37,423 bases of DNA from a virus: positions 1 to 37,423 of the IMG/VR virus record IMGVR_UViG_3300035183_000538; one strand, written 5' to 3'. Position numbers and translations under genes: made by a program. The notes beneath the pieces are model-generated. The model did no database searches. It was not told the origin of the DNA and was given only the letters and a program-made list of their open reading frames with translations. Of this stretch, positions 5,579-13,421 are shown one piece after another; the stretch's first letter is position 1; every line of letters begins with the position of its first letter.

Positions 5579-8306
5579 AACTTCTTAGCGTTTCACCTAA
5601 CTGATTCACTTCAACCTTTTTGATTTTCAGCCACTCATCGGCTTTTATCTTGTGTGTGTCCGTAGCAGATAGTATGTGTATAGGGCGAAGTGACAAAGCT
5701 TCTGCTGCTCCAACAACAAACCACCGCCTGCCGTTCAGCTCAATAATATCATTCTCAAAAAGCATGAAGGACGGCTCGATTGTCTTTCCTTCATTAAGCT
5801 GATCGATGTGCTGTATAAGCGCAATGGCTTCTTTTTTCACCTTCCCTTTTTCATCAATCCATACTTTGAGGCAGTAGTTCTTATCGCTGAAAACATAGTC
5901 AATCTTGCGCTCGAAGTCCTTATACCTATATGTCCTTCCACTGCCGTCAGTAGAGTGAAGGGCAAATATCTTCTCTGCATTCTGAGCAACCGATACACGC
6001 TTAACAGGCTTGCCGTTGTGCGTTATCGGATTTTCAATCAATGATAAAATACCATCTTCATGATTGCTCTTCTCTGCTATTCTTGCTTGTATCTTTTCAC
6101 GAATGGCTTTGTCCATTATCTTCGGGATCATCGCTTCGGTGAGCTTACTTACGGGTTGACGGATTTTGAAATATTCCTGCTCTACGATCTCCCCTTTGGC
6201 ATTTCTGCTTTTAATCTCTCTCCTGCCGTACATACTTTCCTTGTGCAGCGCGAATCGAGGCGTGAAGCCGAACTTCGTTTTACGCACAAACTTGATGCGT
6301 GGTATAAAAACAGGGGCATTCTCAAAATCAATCGATGCAAGTGCCGGCTGAATTGCATACACTGAGACGCTGTCATTGCTTTCGCTGTGCTGCTTGATGC
6401 TGTCGAAGTAGTTCACGGTGTCCTGGCTCATATTAGCCATTACCCACGCCTTGCATAAATAGTGCCTTGCGTCTTGCTCGCCATAGCTATCAACTTTCCA
6501 CTCTTTCATATAGCGACTGATTAACTTGTTTGGAATATTCACGGCATTTCCGATAGTGGCAAAGCAGCGGGTGTTGTAGTCGCTGTTTTGACGTCTTGAA
6601 AGCCAATCGGTCGGTATATCGGCTTCACTCATTAGAAGAAGTTCCTTCTTGCTTTCTGGGAACTTTTCAACTGCTTTCCGATACGCCTCTTCAATGCCTA
6701 AGTGCTTCGCAAAGTCAAGCCCCGTCATCCTGTCTTTCAACTTGTTCAACTCGGCCCGACAAAGCACCTGATTGGTCATACTACGCTCGAACAGCTTGCT
6801 TTTCGGCACTATATGGTCAATGTTGTATTGATCCGTGAATAGCTGACTTCTATCAATTATCACATCAGGCTCGTAAGGACTGATGCCGCCGCTTTCTTCC
6901 CATAATTGCAACTTAATTCTGTCATACTGGCTCAACTCAGGATATTGCTTCGCCAACTTTTCTTCCTTGCGCCTGCTCTGCGCTATCTCTTTCCTGCCTT
7001 TGTTGCTCTGCTTCAGCAAGTGGTCAATCTCGAATTGGTACTCGGTAATTGGATACTTCGACTTCAGCTGCTCAACCAGTGCTTTATAGCTTTCAAAGTG
7101 TTGCTCTAAGACAACGTTGCGCAGTGCAACTTCGCCCATTGCTACTTTGCCGTAGACATCAAGTATGGCTTCTTTCAATCTCTTGCCCTGCTGCATCAGC
7201 GGCAGTAGTTTTCTGATAGCTTTCATGCTGTAATCTGACCAGCCTAATTTGTTGAAGTCGAGGTCGAGCAGCTCATTGATAACGGTGTCGCTGAGCTTAT
7301 ACTTATCGGCCAGTAGCCGACCGAGCCGTTCATTGTCGGTAGCCGAGTAGATGTCTTGCCATAACTCGTAGTAATCGGCTTCAATCTTTAGTTCTGAGAA
7401 GACTTTGTTGATGGGATTGCCGGCTATCACTTTGCCGCTATACCAAGTATATTGCGCCGGCCTCTTTATGCCTAAGTCCTTCAGGCAGCTTGCTTTGGTC
7501 AGGTTCTTGCCTGCGTTGCACTTTTCGAACCATCGCTTGCGCTGCTCGAAGGATATTTCCAGCTCATTTTTTTCTGCATCATATATGACAATGTTCATCA
7601 CATCACGCCAGATTCTGAATGTTTGATAAATCGGGTTGCTGGCGTGGCATACGCTGCGGTTGCTCTCGTACTTGCATCTTGCAACCTTTGGCTTTTTGAG
7701 AGGGCGCTGATAATAGATGATATCAAATATCTTCTTGCGCAACTTCTCATCTATCTGCTGCCTGTCCATTATTTTGTTGAACTCCCTCTCGTAGCTTTTT
7801 CTGGTAACAATGACGTTCTTGCTGCTATCCATCGTAAGCAGATATGCTGCTAATGATGGATACTGCTTCAGCTCCTCTTCGTGCCTTTCAATCTCTTTCA
7901 GGTAATCGCTGTTGCTATCGTTCACGCCACGCAGCGACTTATAGCCACGTTTCTTCTGTAGCTGCATCAATACATTAACTAACTCTTGATTGGATAGCTT
8001 TTCGGTAAGACCTTTCACACGCAGTTGCAAATTCTCTGTGCGTGTGAGATGCTGCGGCTTGCAGCCGAAGTGCATTTCAAGTAATCGCAATAAGTTGTTC
8101 CTTCGGCTTTTGTAGCGCCATAGGTTGCGCCGTGCCTGCGCTTTCATGCGTCTATTGATACGCTTACTTACTGGCAGCCCGGCAATGAACTCGTAGTAGT
8201 CATCGAATGAGACATTAACTCTTTTAATGCCGTATTTGATAATATCTTCTCCTTCGGTAAGGACATAGGCTATCGCTCGCAAGCCTATGTAGGTGTTTAG
8301 CTTCAT
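5541..8306 (-). CDS. Cas9 homolog with intact HNH and degenerate RuvC
   Basis: A 921-aa protein with Cas9 architecture. It has an Arg-rich bridge helix (about 47-75), RGYKSLRG at 120-127, the type II-C recognition-lobe block YYQRPLK at 198-204 followed by NPIYQTFRIW at 224-233, an HNH domain (about 460-560), RuvC-like segments on both sides, and a C-terminal region (about 640-921) where the PAM-interacting domain should be. HNH residues D497, H498, N512 and N521 keep the exact SpCas9 spacing (839/840/854/863). RuvC is broken: the first motif reads IGLRAIAYVL, losing the catalytic Asp and the following GTNS turn; motif II keeps E426; in motif III, RHYLCKA (614-620) replaces HHAxDA, giving Tyr616 and Lys619. 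A bound target would be nicked, not cut. Length is near the small end for Cas9. No cas1, cas2 or array is present. Confidence 0.9.
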   Translation of the reverse strand: MKLNTYIGLRAIAYVLTEGEDIIKYGIKRVNVSFDDYYEFIAGLPVSKRINRRMKAQARRNLWRYKSRRNNLLRLLEMHFGCKPQHLTRTENLQLRVKGLTEKLSNQELVNVLMQLQKKRGYKSLRGVNDSNSDYLKEIERHEEELKQYPSLAAYLLTMDSSKNVIVTRKSYEREFNKIMDRQQIDEKLRKKIFDIIYYQRPLKKPKVARCKYESNRSVCHASNPIYQTFRIWRDVMNIVIYDAEKNELEISFEQRKRWFEKCNAGKNLTKASCLKDLGIKRPAQYTWYSGKVIAGNPINKVFSELKIEADYYELWQDIYSATDNERLGRLLADKYKLSDTVINELLDLDFNKLGWSDYSMKAIRKLLPLMQQGKRLKEAILDVYGKVAMGEVALRNVVLEQHFESYKALVEQLKSKYPITEYQFEIDHLLKQSNKGRKEIAQSRRKEEKLAKQYPELSQYDRIKLQLWEESGGISPYEPDVIIDRSQLFTDQYNIDHIVPKSKLFERSMTNQVLCRAELNKLKDRMTGLDFAKHLGIEEAYRKAVEKFPESKKELLLMSEADIPTDWLSRRQNSDYNTRCFATIGNAVNIPNKLISRYMKEWKVDSYGEQDARHYLCKAWVMANMSQDTVNYFDSIKQHSESNDSVSVYAIQPALASIDFENAPVFIPRIKFVRKTKFGFTPRFALHKESMYGRREIKSRNAKGEIVEQEYFKIRQPVSKLTEAMIPKIMDKAIREKIQARIAEKSNHEDGILSLIENPITHNGKPVKRVSVAQNAEKIFALHSTDGSGRTYRYKDFERKIDYVFSDKNYCLKVWIDEKGKVKKEAIALIQHIDQLNEGKTIEPSFMLFENDIIELNGRRWFVVGAAEALSLRPIHILSATDTHKIKADEWLKIKKVEVNQLGETLRSYGIENCKQLSLG

Positions 8307-8356
8307 AATACTTGTTTTTCAATTTGATTGCTTCAGGGTATAATACATTGTTATGA

Positions 8357-8722
8357 TTAGCGAAAATTGCCATTGCCATAATACCAATTGGCGAACTCCG
8401 CCATTAAATCAGAAACTTCATAGCTTTCTTTATTATTTCTATCTGTAATCCTCGGATGATTCCAGATGTCTTTATTTTTGCCTAACCAATCTTCTGCATC
8501 AAACCTGTCAGCAGCAACCTTAGAAGCAATTTCTTCTTTTCTATGCACATATAACTCTTTTTGTAGTGTTACAATTTGTTCGGCTGCTTGTTTGATACAG
8601 TTTATAACTGAATTTGTAAATGATTGCATATTTATGCTATACCATTGTTCTTTCGGATTTGGCTCTTGTCCTTCGTGTTCCACTGTTATAGAAATGTCTC
8701 CTGCTTTAATTGTTACTTTCAT
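8357..8722 (-). CDS. Hypothetical protein upstream of the Cas9 homolog
   Basis: A 121-aa soluble protein. The N-terminus (residues 1-20) is a beta hairpin-like segment with acidic and hydrophobic alternation, followed by a long helix (about 35-65) and an aromatic C-terminus rich in Asn, Gly and Tyr. No known domain. It lies 50 nt upstream of the cas9-like gene in the same operon with no terminator between. It could be a partner or regulator of that protein, which is inference from position only. Confidence 0.65.
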   Translation of the reverse strand: MKVTIKAGDISITVEHEGQEPNPKEQWYSINMQSFTNSVINCIKQAAEQIVTLQKELYVHRKEEIASKVAADRFDAEDWLGKNKDIWNHPRITDRNNKESYEVSDLMAEFANWYYGNGNFR

Positions 8723-8794
8723 ATCAGTTTATGTTTTTGATTTTCTCAGCTGCCGCTTACGCTGCGGCTGATGCTTTTAATTAATATATATGGA

Positions 8795-9112
8795 TTAGCC
8801 CAGCTGAGCCAATCCCTTTACGCCGATGATTCTTCCTGATTCATCGCGGACCGAGTCGTCCGCGATGTATAGGTCTTTCCTGTCCCGGCATGCTTCGGCA
8901 ACCTGCCGGGATACTATATATACCGTGCCCTCTTCCGGCTCAGGTAAGCCGTATGGCTTCCCCAAACTTGTTTTGTGTACTGGGATGCCATTGACATCCT
9001 CAGCCGGAGTTCTTACGAGCTCGCAGCGAGCAACCTGCCCGCTCGGCTCTATATCGCCCCACCCTACAATGTTGATAGGGTGGGGTGTTAAGTTGACTAT
9101 TTTCATAATCAT
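8795..9112 (-). CDS. Small conserved phage protein of the NLTPHPINI type
   Basis: A 105-aa protein starting MIMKIVNLTPHPINI, an N-terminal signature I recall from many small bacterial and phage proteins of unknown function. The rest is beta-rich and includes the strand VYIVSRQVAEA and a C-terminal ESGRIIGVKGL segment. It overlaps the stop of the upstream gene by one nucleotide. In the 72-nt gap downstream (8723-8794) is a GC-rich hairpin, stem 8752-8756 with 8764-8768. Role unknown. Confidence 0.7.
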   Translation of the reverse strand: MIMKIVNLTPHPINIVGWGDIEPSGQVARCELVRTPAEDVNGIPVHKTSLGKPYGLPEPEEGTVYIVSRQVAEACRDRKDLYIADDSVRDESGRIIGVKGLAQLG

Positions 9113-9537
9113 TACGCTGGCGGGGTTGAGTTCATGGCTTTACTTGCCTCACACTCGGCTATCGTTTTACCGATAGCCAATTGTAGTCCTTGCCCAAAAA
9201 CATTTCCTTTGGCTTCCATCAGATTCTTTTCTGAGAGACATACTTCCTTAATTAGCTGGAGACACTCTTCAGTGAACTTGCATCCACTAAATATGTCCCC
9301 GTCAAATGATTCTTTGGTTTCCACAAGAATGCCTTCTTTGAAGAAAGCAAATCCTTGTGGCTCTCCGTCAGCTATCAAGCTAACAGGAAGCACCCCGTCT
9401 TCTTCTTTATAGAAGCGGGGGTAGAATGCACTCCCGTAATTCACGCAAGTGCCTTCCTCATACACTCCCAGTCTCTTGTCCATTTCCATCCGCAAGTTGC
9501 GGATGAAATCTTTTACTTCTTGGTTTGTCATATTCAT
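9112..9537 (-). CDS. Hypothetical protein, first gene of the cas9-like operon
   Basis: A 141-aa soluble, acidic protein with no motif I recognise. The middle carries alternating hydrophobic strands (VLPVSLIADGEPQGFAFF region) and the C-terminal 50 residues are helical. It is the promoter-proximal gene of the seven-gene operon, with a leader of about 18 nt from the predicted transcription start and an A-rich region before the ATG. The product should therefore be made earliest or most abundantly of this set. Confidence 0.65.
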   Translation of the reverse strand: MNMTNQEVKDFIRNLRMEMDKRLGVYEEGTCVNYGSAFYPRFYKEEDGVLPVSLIADGEPQGFAFFKEGILVETKESFDGDIFSGCKFTEECLQLIKEVCLSEKNLMEAKGNVFGQGLQLAIGKTIAECEASKAMNSTPPA

Positions 9538-9561
9538 TGTTTTTTGTTTTTAAATTCAAAA

Positions 9562-9592
9562 CAAAATTAAATAACTTTTTGAAAATTGCAAA
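9562..9592 (-). promoter_or_regulatory. Consensus Bacteroidetes promoter of the cas9-like operon
   Basis: On the minus strand, TTTG (9589-9592) and TAATTTTG (9562-9569) are separated by exactly 19 nt, a perfect fit to TTTG-N19-TAnnTTTG. It lies in the 80-nt AT-rich gap between the terminase gene and the 141-aa gene. It would drive all seven genes down to the oxygenase at 3111. Confidence 0.82.
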
Positions 9593-9617
9593 AAAATTCA
9601 GAAAAAATTTTAAAAAT

Positions 9618-10868
9618 TTACCTCGTGCCTCTTTCAATGAACCATTGCATAAACGTGTTGCAGAAATATCTAAATGTGTCCAGCGCATCGGCTTGCTGCT
9701 CTGGCTTGTCTCTGTCGCGCTTATCAATTGAACCATCGGGCAGCATCCTGACACTCTGCATGTCGTAAATCAATCCCTTTGCCTTTGTCTCATGTATCGT
9801 TACACAGTAGCGCGACAGCAGCGCATTGATAAGGACTTGATTGTCCTCGAGTCTTGGGTTGGCCTTAGGCACCAATATCTGATTGGGCGACAGATTGAGC
9901 TCTTTCTGAATGACAATGTAGTAGTTCAAGTTATCACGAACAAGCGCTGACAGATTGCTGCCAGTGGCATCGCCTGTAACAAGATATAGCATATTAGGGT
10001 AGGTTGATCGAATGTACGTGCACAGTTGATAGATGTCGCTATTGGACAGCTTGATTGTCTCGATAACCCTAATGCATTCATCGTACCATTGTATGACAGA
10101 ACAGCATATCGGATTGCGGTTAAAGTCGAACGATAGATAAAGCATCTCAGACGGATTCAGCTCTGGCTGTCCTATATGTCTGGCCGGGTCAAACGCAAAC
10201 GCCCACGCCATGCCTGTAAGATCTACGTCTTCAGCAAGGAACTCGCAACGAAAGTAAAGGTCATCCAATGTCGCTCTCGCAGAGTCAATCTCTTCTTTCA
10301 GTATGAAAGGGTTGTCATATGTCGTGTATTTGCATGCGAACCACTGGCCGTCAGTGTCTCTTTGGGCATTGCTGAACAACTCTTTGAAATAAGTCTTACC
10401 GAACTTCGGCGTAGATAGAAACCAGCAATCCCCCGAATAATCGGCAAGCGTAGCTCTTATCGTGCCTTTCCATGCCTCTTCGAGATGCCTGACCTTCTCG
10501 CACTCATCAATAACCACTCTCTTGTAGCTCCTTCCTCTGCCGCTGTCTGGGTCATCGAGACTCCACATCTCTATCGTGCCGCCTGTGATTAGCTTTATCT
10601 TCTTGATTGTCTCATCTTTCTGAGAAGTGATAGTGTAGGTCATGCCTTTGACATCTACCCAGAAGTCGTACAGGTCCTTGTAGGTTGGTGCGAAGTAAGC
10701 CACCGGGTAGCCGTCAAGCGCCGGAGAGATGATAAGCTCTTTGGCCAGCGTAGTCTTACCGAACCTGCGGCCGCATTTGATTATATTGAATCTCCTTGCG
10801 TTGGCAAGGATTGACTGCTGCGCATCGTGCAGTCTTGGCAGCTTGATGACATATTCAATGTCATTCAC
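9618..10868 (-). CDS. terL: Terminase large subunit
   Basis: A 416-aa packaging motor. The ATPase half has Walker A GRRFGKTT at 33-40 and Walker B VVIDEC at 118-123 with the catalytic Glu. The nuclease half has the RNase H-like acidic residues D248 (SFDFN), D300 (TGDATG) and D394/D397 near the end (ADALDTF). It translocates DNA into the prohead at the portal and cuts the concatemer. The start overlaps the small-subunit gene by 8 nt. Together with the circularly permuted contig, this suits headful packaging, though the cleavage mode is not proven. The cas9-like operon promoter lies just past its stop codon. Confidence 0.95.
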   Translation of the reverse strand: MNDIEYVIKLPRLHDAQQSILANARRFNIIKCGRRFGKTTLAKELIISPALDGYPVAYFAPTYKDLYDFWVDVKGMTYTITSQKDETIKKIKLITGGTIEMWSLDDPDSGRGRSYKRVVIDECEKVRHLEEAWKGTIRATLADYSGDCWFLSTPKFGKTYFKELFSNAQRDTDGQWFACKYTTYDNPFILKEEIDSARATLDDLYFRCEFLAEDVDLTGMAWAFAFDPARHIGQPELNPSEMLYLSFDFNRNPICCSVIQWYDECIRVIETIKLSNSDIYQLCTYIRSTYPNMLYLVTGDATGSNLSALVRDNLNYYIVIQKELNLSPNQILVPKANPRLEDNQVLINALLSRYCVTIHETKAKGLIYDMQSVRMLPDGSIDKRDRDKPEQQADALDTFRYFCNTFMQWFIERGTR

Positions 10869-11286
10869 GGATTACTCTGATTGTTATTGGTGTCTGCGTC
10901 AGTTCAATCTTACTCGGCTCGTAGCCTCCTTCCATTTTGTTGAGCTCTTTTATCGCATTGATGCGGTCGGCAGTGGTGATGATGATGCCCTTTTCCTTGT
11001 CCGATAAGCCTTTGGCAATCTTGCTCAGAAGCTCTTTGCGTTCAAGGACCGAAAGGATCTGCTGCTTCTTTTTCTCAGCTTCTTTCTTAAGCAGCTCTTC
11101 TGTTTCTTTTTGAATTAGCTGCTGTTCTTCGGTGAACAGCTTGTATGCGGCAGCAATTCTGCGTGCGAAAGTTCTATCAGAGACATTCTGCCACTTCTTA
11201 TCGAACTGCTCTCTAATGTCTTTCCACTTAGCCCCGTTACGGACTAAGCTAAGGACGAACTGTATCTGTGCGTCTTGGCCTTTCAT
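10861..11286 (-). CDS. Terminase small subunit-like protein
   Basis: A 141-aa protein encoded directly upstream of terL. Residues about 1-50 look like a helix-turn-helix (NGAKWKDIREQF and a following DRTFARRI helix), followed by a long charged coiled coil (about 50-85, EEQQLIQKETEELLKKEAEKK region), the layout of a small terminase: DNA recognition plus oligomerisation. I chose the ATG at 11286 because it follows a -7 element at the right distance; the longer frame to 11367 has a Phe/Tyr-rich extension that would begin upstream of the promoter. It would recognise the packaging site and bring DNA to the large subunit. Confidence 0.75.
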   Translation of the reverse strand: MKGQDAQIQFVLSLVRNGAKWKDIREQFDKKWQNVSDRTFARRIAAAYKLFTEEQQLIQKETEELLKKEAEKKKQQILSVLERKELLSKIAKGLSDKEKGIIITTADRINAIKELNKMEGGYEPSKIELTQTPITIRVIRE

Positions 11287-11299
11287 GCGAGCTTTTGTG

Positions 11300-11307
11300 C
11301 AAATATA
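11300..11307 (-). promoter_or_regulatory. Possible terminase promoter (-7 element)
   Basis: TATATTTG on the minus strand matches TAnnTTTG and lies 14 nt upstream of the terminase small-subunit start. The -33 position, 19 nt further upstream, reads CTGG and is a poor match, so activation or a weak promoter is likely. Confidence 0.45.
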
Positions 11308-11357
11308 AAAAAAGAAGAGATGAATGCCAGAGCCATAGGTCTGGTAGATAAGCTGGC

Positions 11358-11392
11358 AAAAAAACAAAAAGCCCCAGATTAACTCTGGGGCT
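11358..11392 (-). terminator. Strong rho-independent terminator of the early operon
   Basis: On the minus strand a 9-bp GC-rich stem (AGCCCCAGA with TCTGGGGCT; 11384-11392 with 11370-11378) closes a 5-nt loop and is followed by a broken run of T (TTTTTGTTTTTTT). It ends transcription of the replication and recombination genes before the terminase promoter. Confidence 0.85.
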
Positions 11393-11696
11393 CGCTCGAG
11401 ACGGCAAGTATTATTGCCAAGCTGTGTACTTGCCGTCCTCGCCCTTTATCATAACCTTAAGATGAGCGCCAAGCACAATGCGTGCTTCATAGCACTCAAC
11501 TATCAGGCTTTCAAAGTGCTCAAAAACACAAAAACAAATTTTTCAGCAATTTTTTTACATTTTTTTCTTTTATATATGATGTTTGTTAATATACACTGTG
11601 CTTAAATGGTGTGTATGTGCCTTCTTGTAGAGTGGGTGCTGCGCTATTGTTAATATTATAGCCCGGAATTATATTTCAAAGTAAGACGCATCATTA
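11393..11696 (-). other. Structured intergenic region with possible gene remnants
   Basis: Transcribed as the tail of the early operon. An 11-bp hairpin (11400-11410 with 11427-11437) precedes the terminator. Upstream, 11492-11497 can pair with 11464-11469, with an inner stem 11471-11476/11482-11487; alternatively 11491-11496 can pair with 11515-11520. The two states exclude each other. Two short stretches also look protein-like but lack a usable start: one ends GEDGKYTAWQ just before the 11-bp hairpin, the other ends EGTYTPFKHSVY near 11585. They could be decayed small genes or genes with an indel error. I cannot decide between a regulatory RNA 3' end and remnants, and no plus-strand gene is convincing. 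Confidence 0.4.
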
Positions 11697-12191
11697 TTAT
11701 TGCTTCATGCTCTTGCTGATACTTTCTCGAAAGTATGCGGCTTTAACTCGATGAAACTCGTCTTCCTTAATCAGTCGCTGCTGCCTGTTGTCGCCAAGAC
11801 ATCTTAAGTCCTCATTGATGACCGCCTGATGCCTTTCTATTGCCCGCTGCTCAAAGAACTCCATTCTGTCTCTTACATAGCTGCTCAGCCACTCGAATAT
11901 CACGGCACCGTCAATGCGGTCATATACCTTGCCGTACTTGCCCTTCTTTGCGTTGTCGAAGCACAACTTAAAGTCATCTGGCTTAAGATAGTAGAACTCG
12001 TCAATAATCAGCTTGACCGTCTGTACTACTTGCTTTTCGTTCATCGTCTTGCCGACATTAAAGAACTCGACCAAGTCTATCACAATGATTGTCAGCAGCG
12101 CCTGCAACTGCGCAAGGCCTGCTTCTTTACGTATTGAAGCAATAGTCGGACTACTTGACCGATATATGTCATCAAGTGTCCTGACTGCCAT
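11697..12191 (-). CDS. DUF6633-like protein, last gene of the early operon
   Basis: A helical protein of about 164 aa. The core, with motifs such as DDFKLCFDNAKKGKYGKVYDRID and IFEWLSSYVRDRMEFFEQR (read in parts), resembles a family I recall as DUF6633 in Bacteroidetes phages and mobile elements, found next to replication genes. The start at 12191 (MAVRTLDD) gives a 20-nt overlap with the upstream replisome-organizer-like gene; starts at 12251 or 12275 would give overlaps of 80-104 nt. Being paired with a DnaD-like protein, it may load or recruit a replicative helicase, which is inference. Confidence 0.6.
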   Translation of the reverse strand: MAVRTLDDIYRSSSPTIASIRKEAGLAQLQALLTIIVIDLVEFFNVGKTMNEKQVVQTVKLIIDEFYYLKPDDFKLCFDNAKKGKYGKVYDRIDGAVIFEWLSSYVRDRMEFFEQRAIERHQAVINEDLRCLGDNRQQRLIKEDEFHRVKAAYFRESISKSMKQ

Positions 12192-12849
12192 GCCCTCGTA
12201 GTACTTCACTGGCGAGGTTCTTAAGACTTTTAAGTCCAATTTGCTGTCCATTTGTTTTCGCTTTGTTATTAGCAATGTCTTTCAAAATAAAGTTGCGAGC
12301 CTGCGCAATCCAATCCTTACGCATGACACCCTTACTGTCGGACCAATTTAAAACGGCTTCGTAGTAATAATCTAAGTCATAAGCCTCGTATTTAGTGCCT
12401 GCCAATGCCTCTTTGAACTTTTCCTTGTCATAATACTTCGAGTTGCGGAATAGGCACTCCGACTTTGTCGCTCTTTTGATAACCGGCTGCTCTTTTTCTT
12501 CTTCAATCTCAATGTACGAATCAGGAGCTGGCGCTGGATACTTTGGCTTCTTTATCCTAATGGTCTGATTAAAATTAAGTATTTCAATATATGTTTTCCC
12601 CTCCACCGTGTACATGCGGACCAGCTGTGCATCGATACACTCTTTAAGCCAGCTAATGATGTCCTTCTGGCTGACTACGTCTATTTTAAGCGGATAAAGC
12701 CTAACTCTCAGTATCTCTGCTCTTCCGTCATATCTGCCGTAGTCATCTACTACGCTCATCAGCCTGCGATAAAATACTTCGGCAGCCCATGATAGCTTAT
12801 TCACCCGTTCGCTGTCTATTATTCCTTCTCTGAGAATCCTGTTCGGCAT
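12172..12849 (-). CDS. Phage replisome organizer-like protein (DnaD N-terminal-like)
   Basis: A 225-aa protein. The N-terminal 110 residues have the winged-helix pattern of phage replisome organizers: MPNRILREGI, then LSWAAEVFYRRLMSVVDDYGRYDG and LYPL, ending with a strand that carries FNQTIR and a Lys/Pro linker. The C-terminal region (about 130-200) has the aromatic DLDYYYEAVLNW segment and a WIAQARNFI helix typical of helicase-loader partner domains. It probably binds the phage origin and recruits the host DnaB helicase. It sits late in the early operon, next to the DUF6633-like gene. Confidence 0.7.
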   Translation of the reverse strand: MPNRILREGIIDSERVNKLSWAAEVFYRRLMSVVDDYGRYDGRAEILRVRLYPLKIDVVSQKDIISWLKECIDAQLVRMYTVEGKTYIEILNFNQTIRIKKPKYPAPAPDSYIEIEEEKEQPVIKRATKSECLFRNSKYYDKEKFKEALAGTKYEAYDLDYYYEAVLNWSDSKGVMRKDWIAQARNFILKDIANNKAKTNGQQIGLKSLKNLASEVLRGHGSQDT

Positions 12850-12878
12850 ACTATTATTTGCTCGTTAGCTAATACATC

Positions 12879-13109
12879 CTAAAACATCAACTTCTGTTTA
12901 CACTTACACCCAAACAGCTTTCTCACCTGCTCCTTGCTTACATTCTCTACTTTATACCCGTTATAGATGTGGTTAATAATCTCATGCTGTGCCTCTATGT
13001 CATTCCTAATTTTATCGTATAGCACAGCGTAAACTATCCTACCACATTTACAATATGCTCCCATACCAATAAGCTCCTGGCTCTTCTGAGTTTGAGTGCT
13101 GCTTTCCAT
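12879..13109 (-). CDS. Small protein with paired Cys motifs
   Basis: A 76-aa protein with C-x-C (YCKCGR, residues 19-21) near the N-terminus and C-x-C (FGCKCKQK) near the C-terminus, spaced by a helical stretch. Four cysteines in this pattern may bind one zinc ion. The gene follows the previous one by 2 nt. Family unknown; a nucleic-acid or protein adaptor is possible. Confidence 0.6.
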   Translation of the reverse strand: MESSTQTQKSQELIGMGAYCKCGRIVYAVLYDKIRNDIEAQHEIINHIYNGYKVENVSKEQVRKLFGCKCKQKLMF

Positions 13110-13111
13110 GT

Positions 13112-13342
13112 TTATCTTTTATTTGCTTGTTTAATTAGCTTCGGTATATCTCGAATGTGCACCATGTATTCTCTGATAAATTTAGTGGCATCTTCCTGTG
13201 CTTCACAAGCGCCTTCCAACCAGCACTTTTCAGCAAACCGGCGAAGTATCTCAACGCTTGCCGCTAAACTTTCGCTTTGCATTATTTGCTTGGCAATCTC
13301 TTGCAATTCTTGTAACTCTTTTTCTTTTTCAATGTTTTTCAT
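13112..13342 (-). CDS. Small helical protein (76 aa)
   Basis: A Glu/Lys/Gln-rich protein, nearly all helix, with a coiled-coil N-terminus (MKNIEKEKELQELQEI). No motif recognised. It lies in the early operon, 2 nt from its downstream neighbour. Upstream is a 79-nt gap (13343-13421) with no promoter match. Confidence 0.6.
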   Translation of the reverse strand: MKNIEKEKELQELQEIAKQIMQSESLAASVEILRRFAEKCWLEGACEAQEDATKFIREYMVHIRDIPKLIKQANKR

Positions 13343-13421
13343 TGGTTTAGTTTTTAAGATTTAACATTAATGCCTCATGCTATGTGTTAAGCTCAGTAAA
13401 GTATAAGTATCACGCTGCACA

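Noticed and set aside
5541-8306. HNH homing endonuclease or IscB instead of a Cas9 homolog
   Set aside because: Length 921 aa, bridge helix and the QRPLK/NPIYQTFRIW recognition-lobe blocks are features of Cas9; homing enzymes and IscB are much shorter and lack them.
8747-8775. Terminator between the 105-aa and 121-aa genes
   Set aside because: The hairpin has no T-run on the transcribed (minus) strand; the T-rich side faces a strand with no gene.
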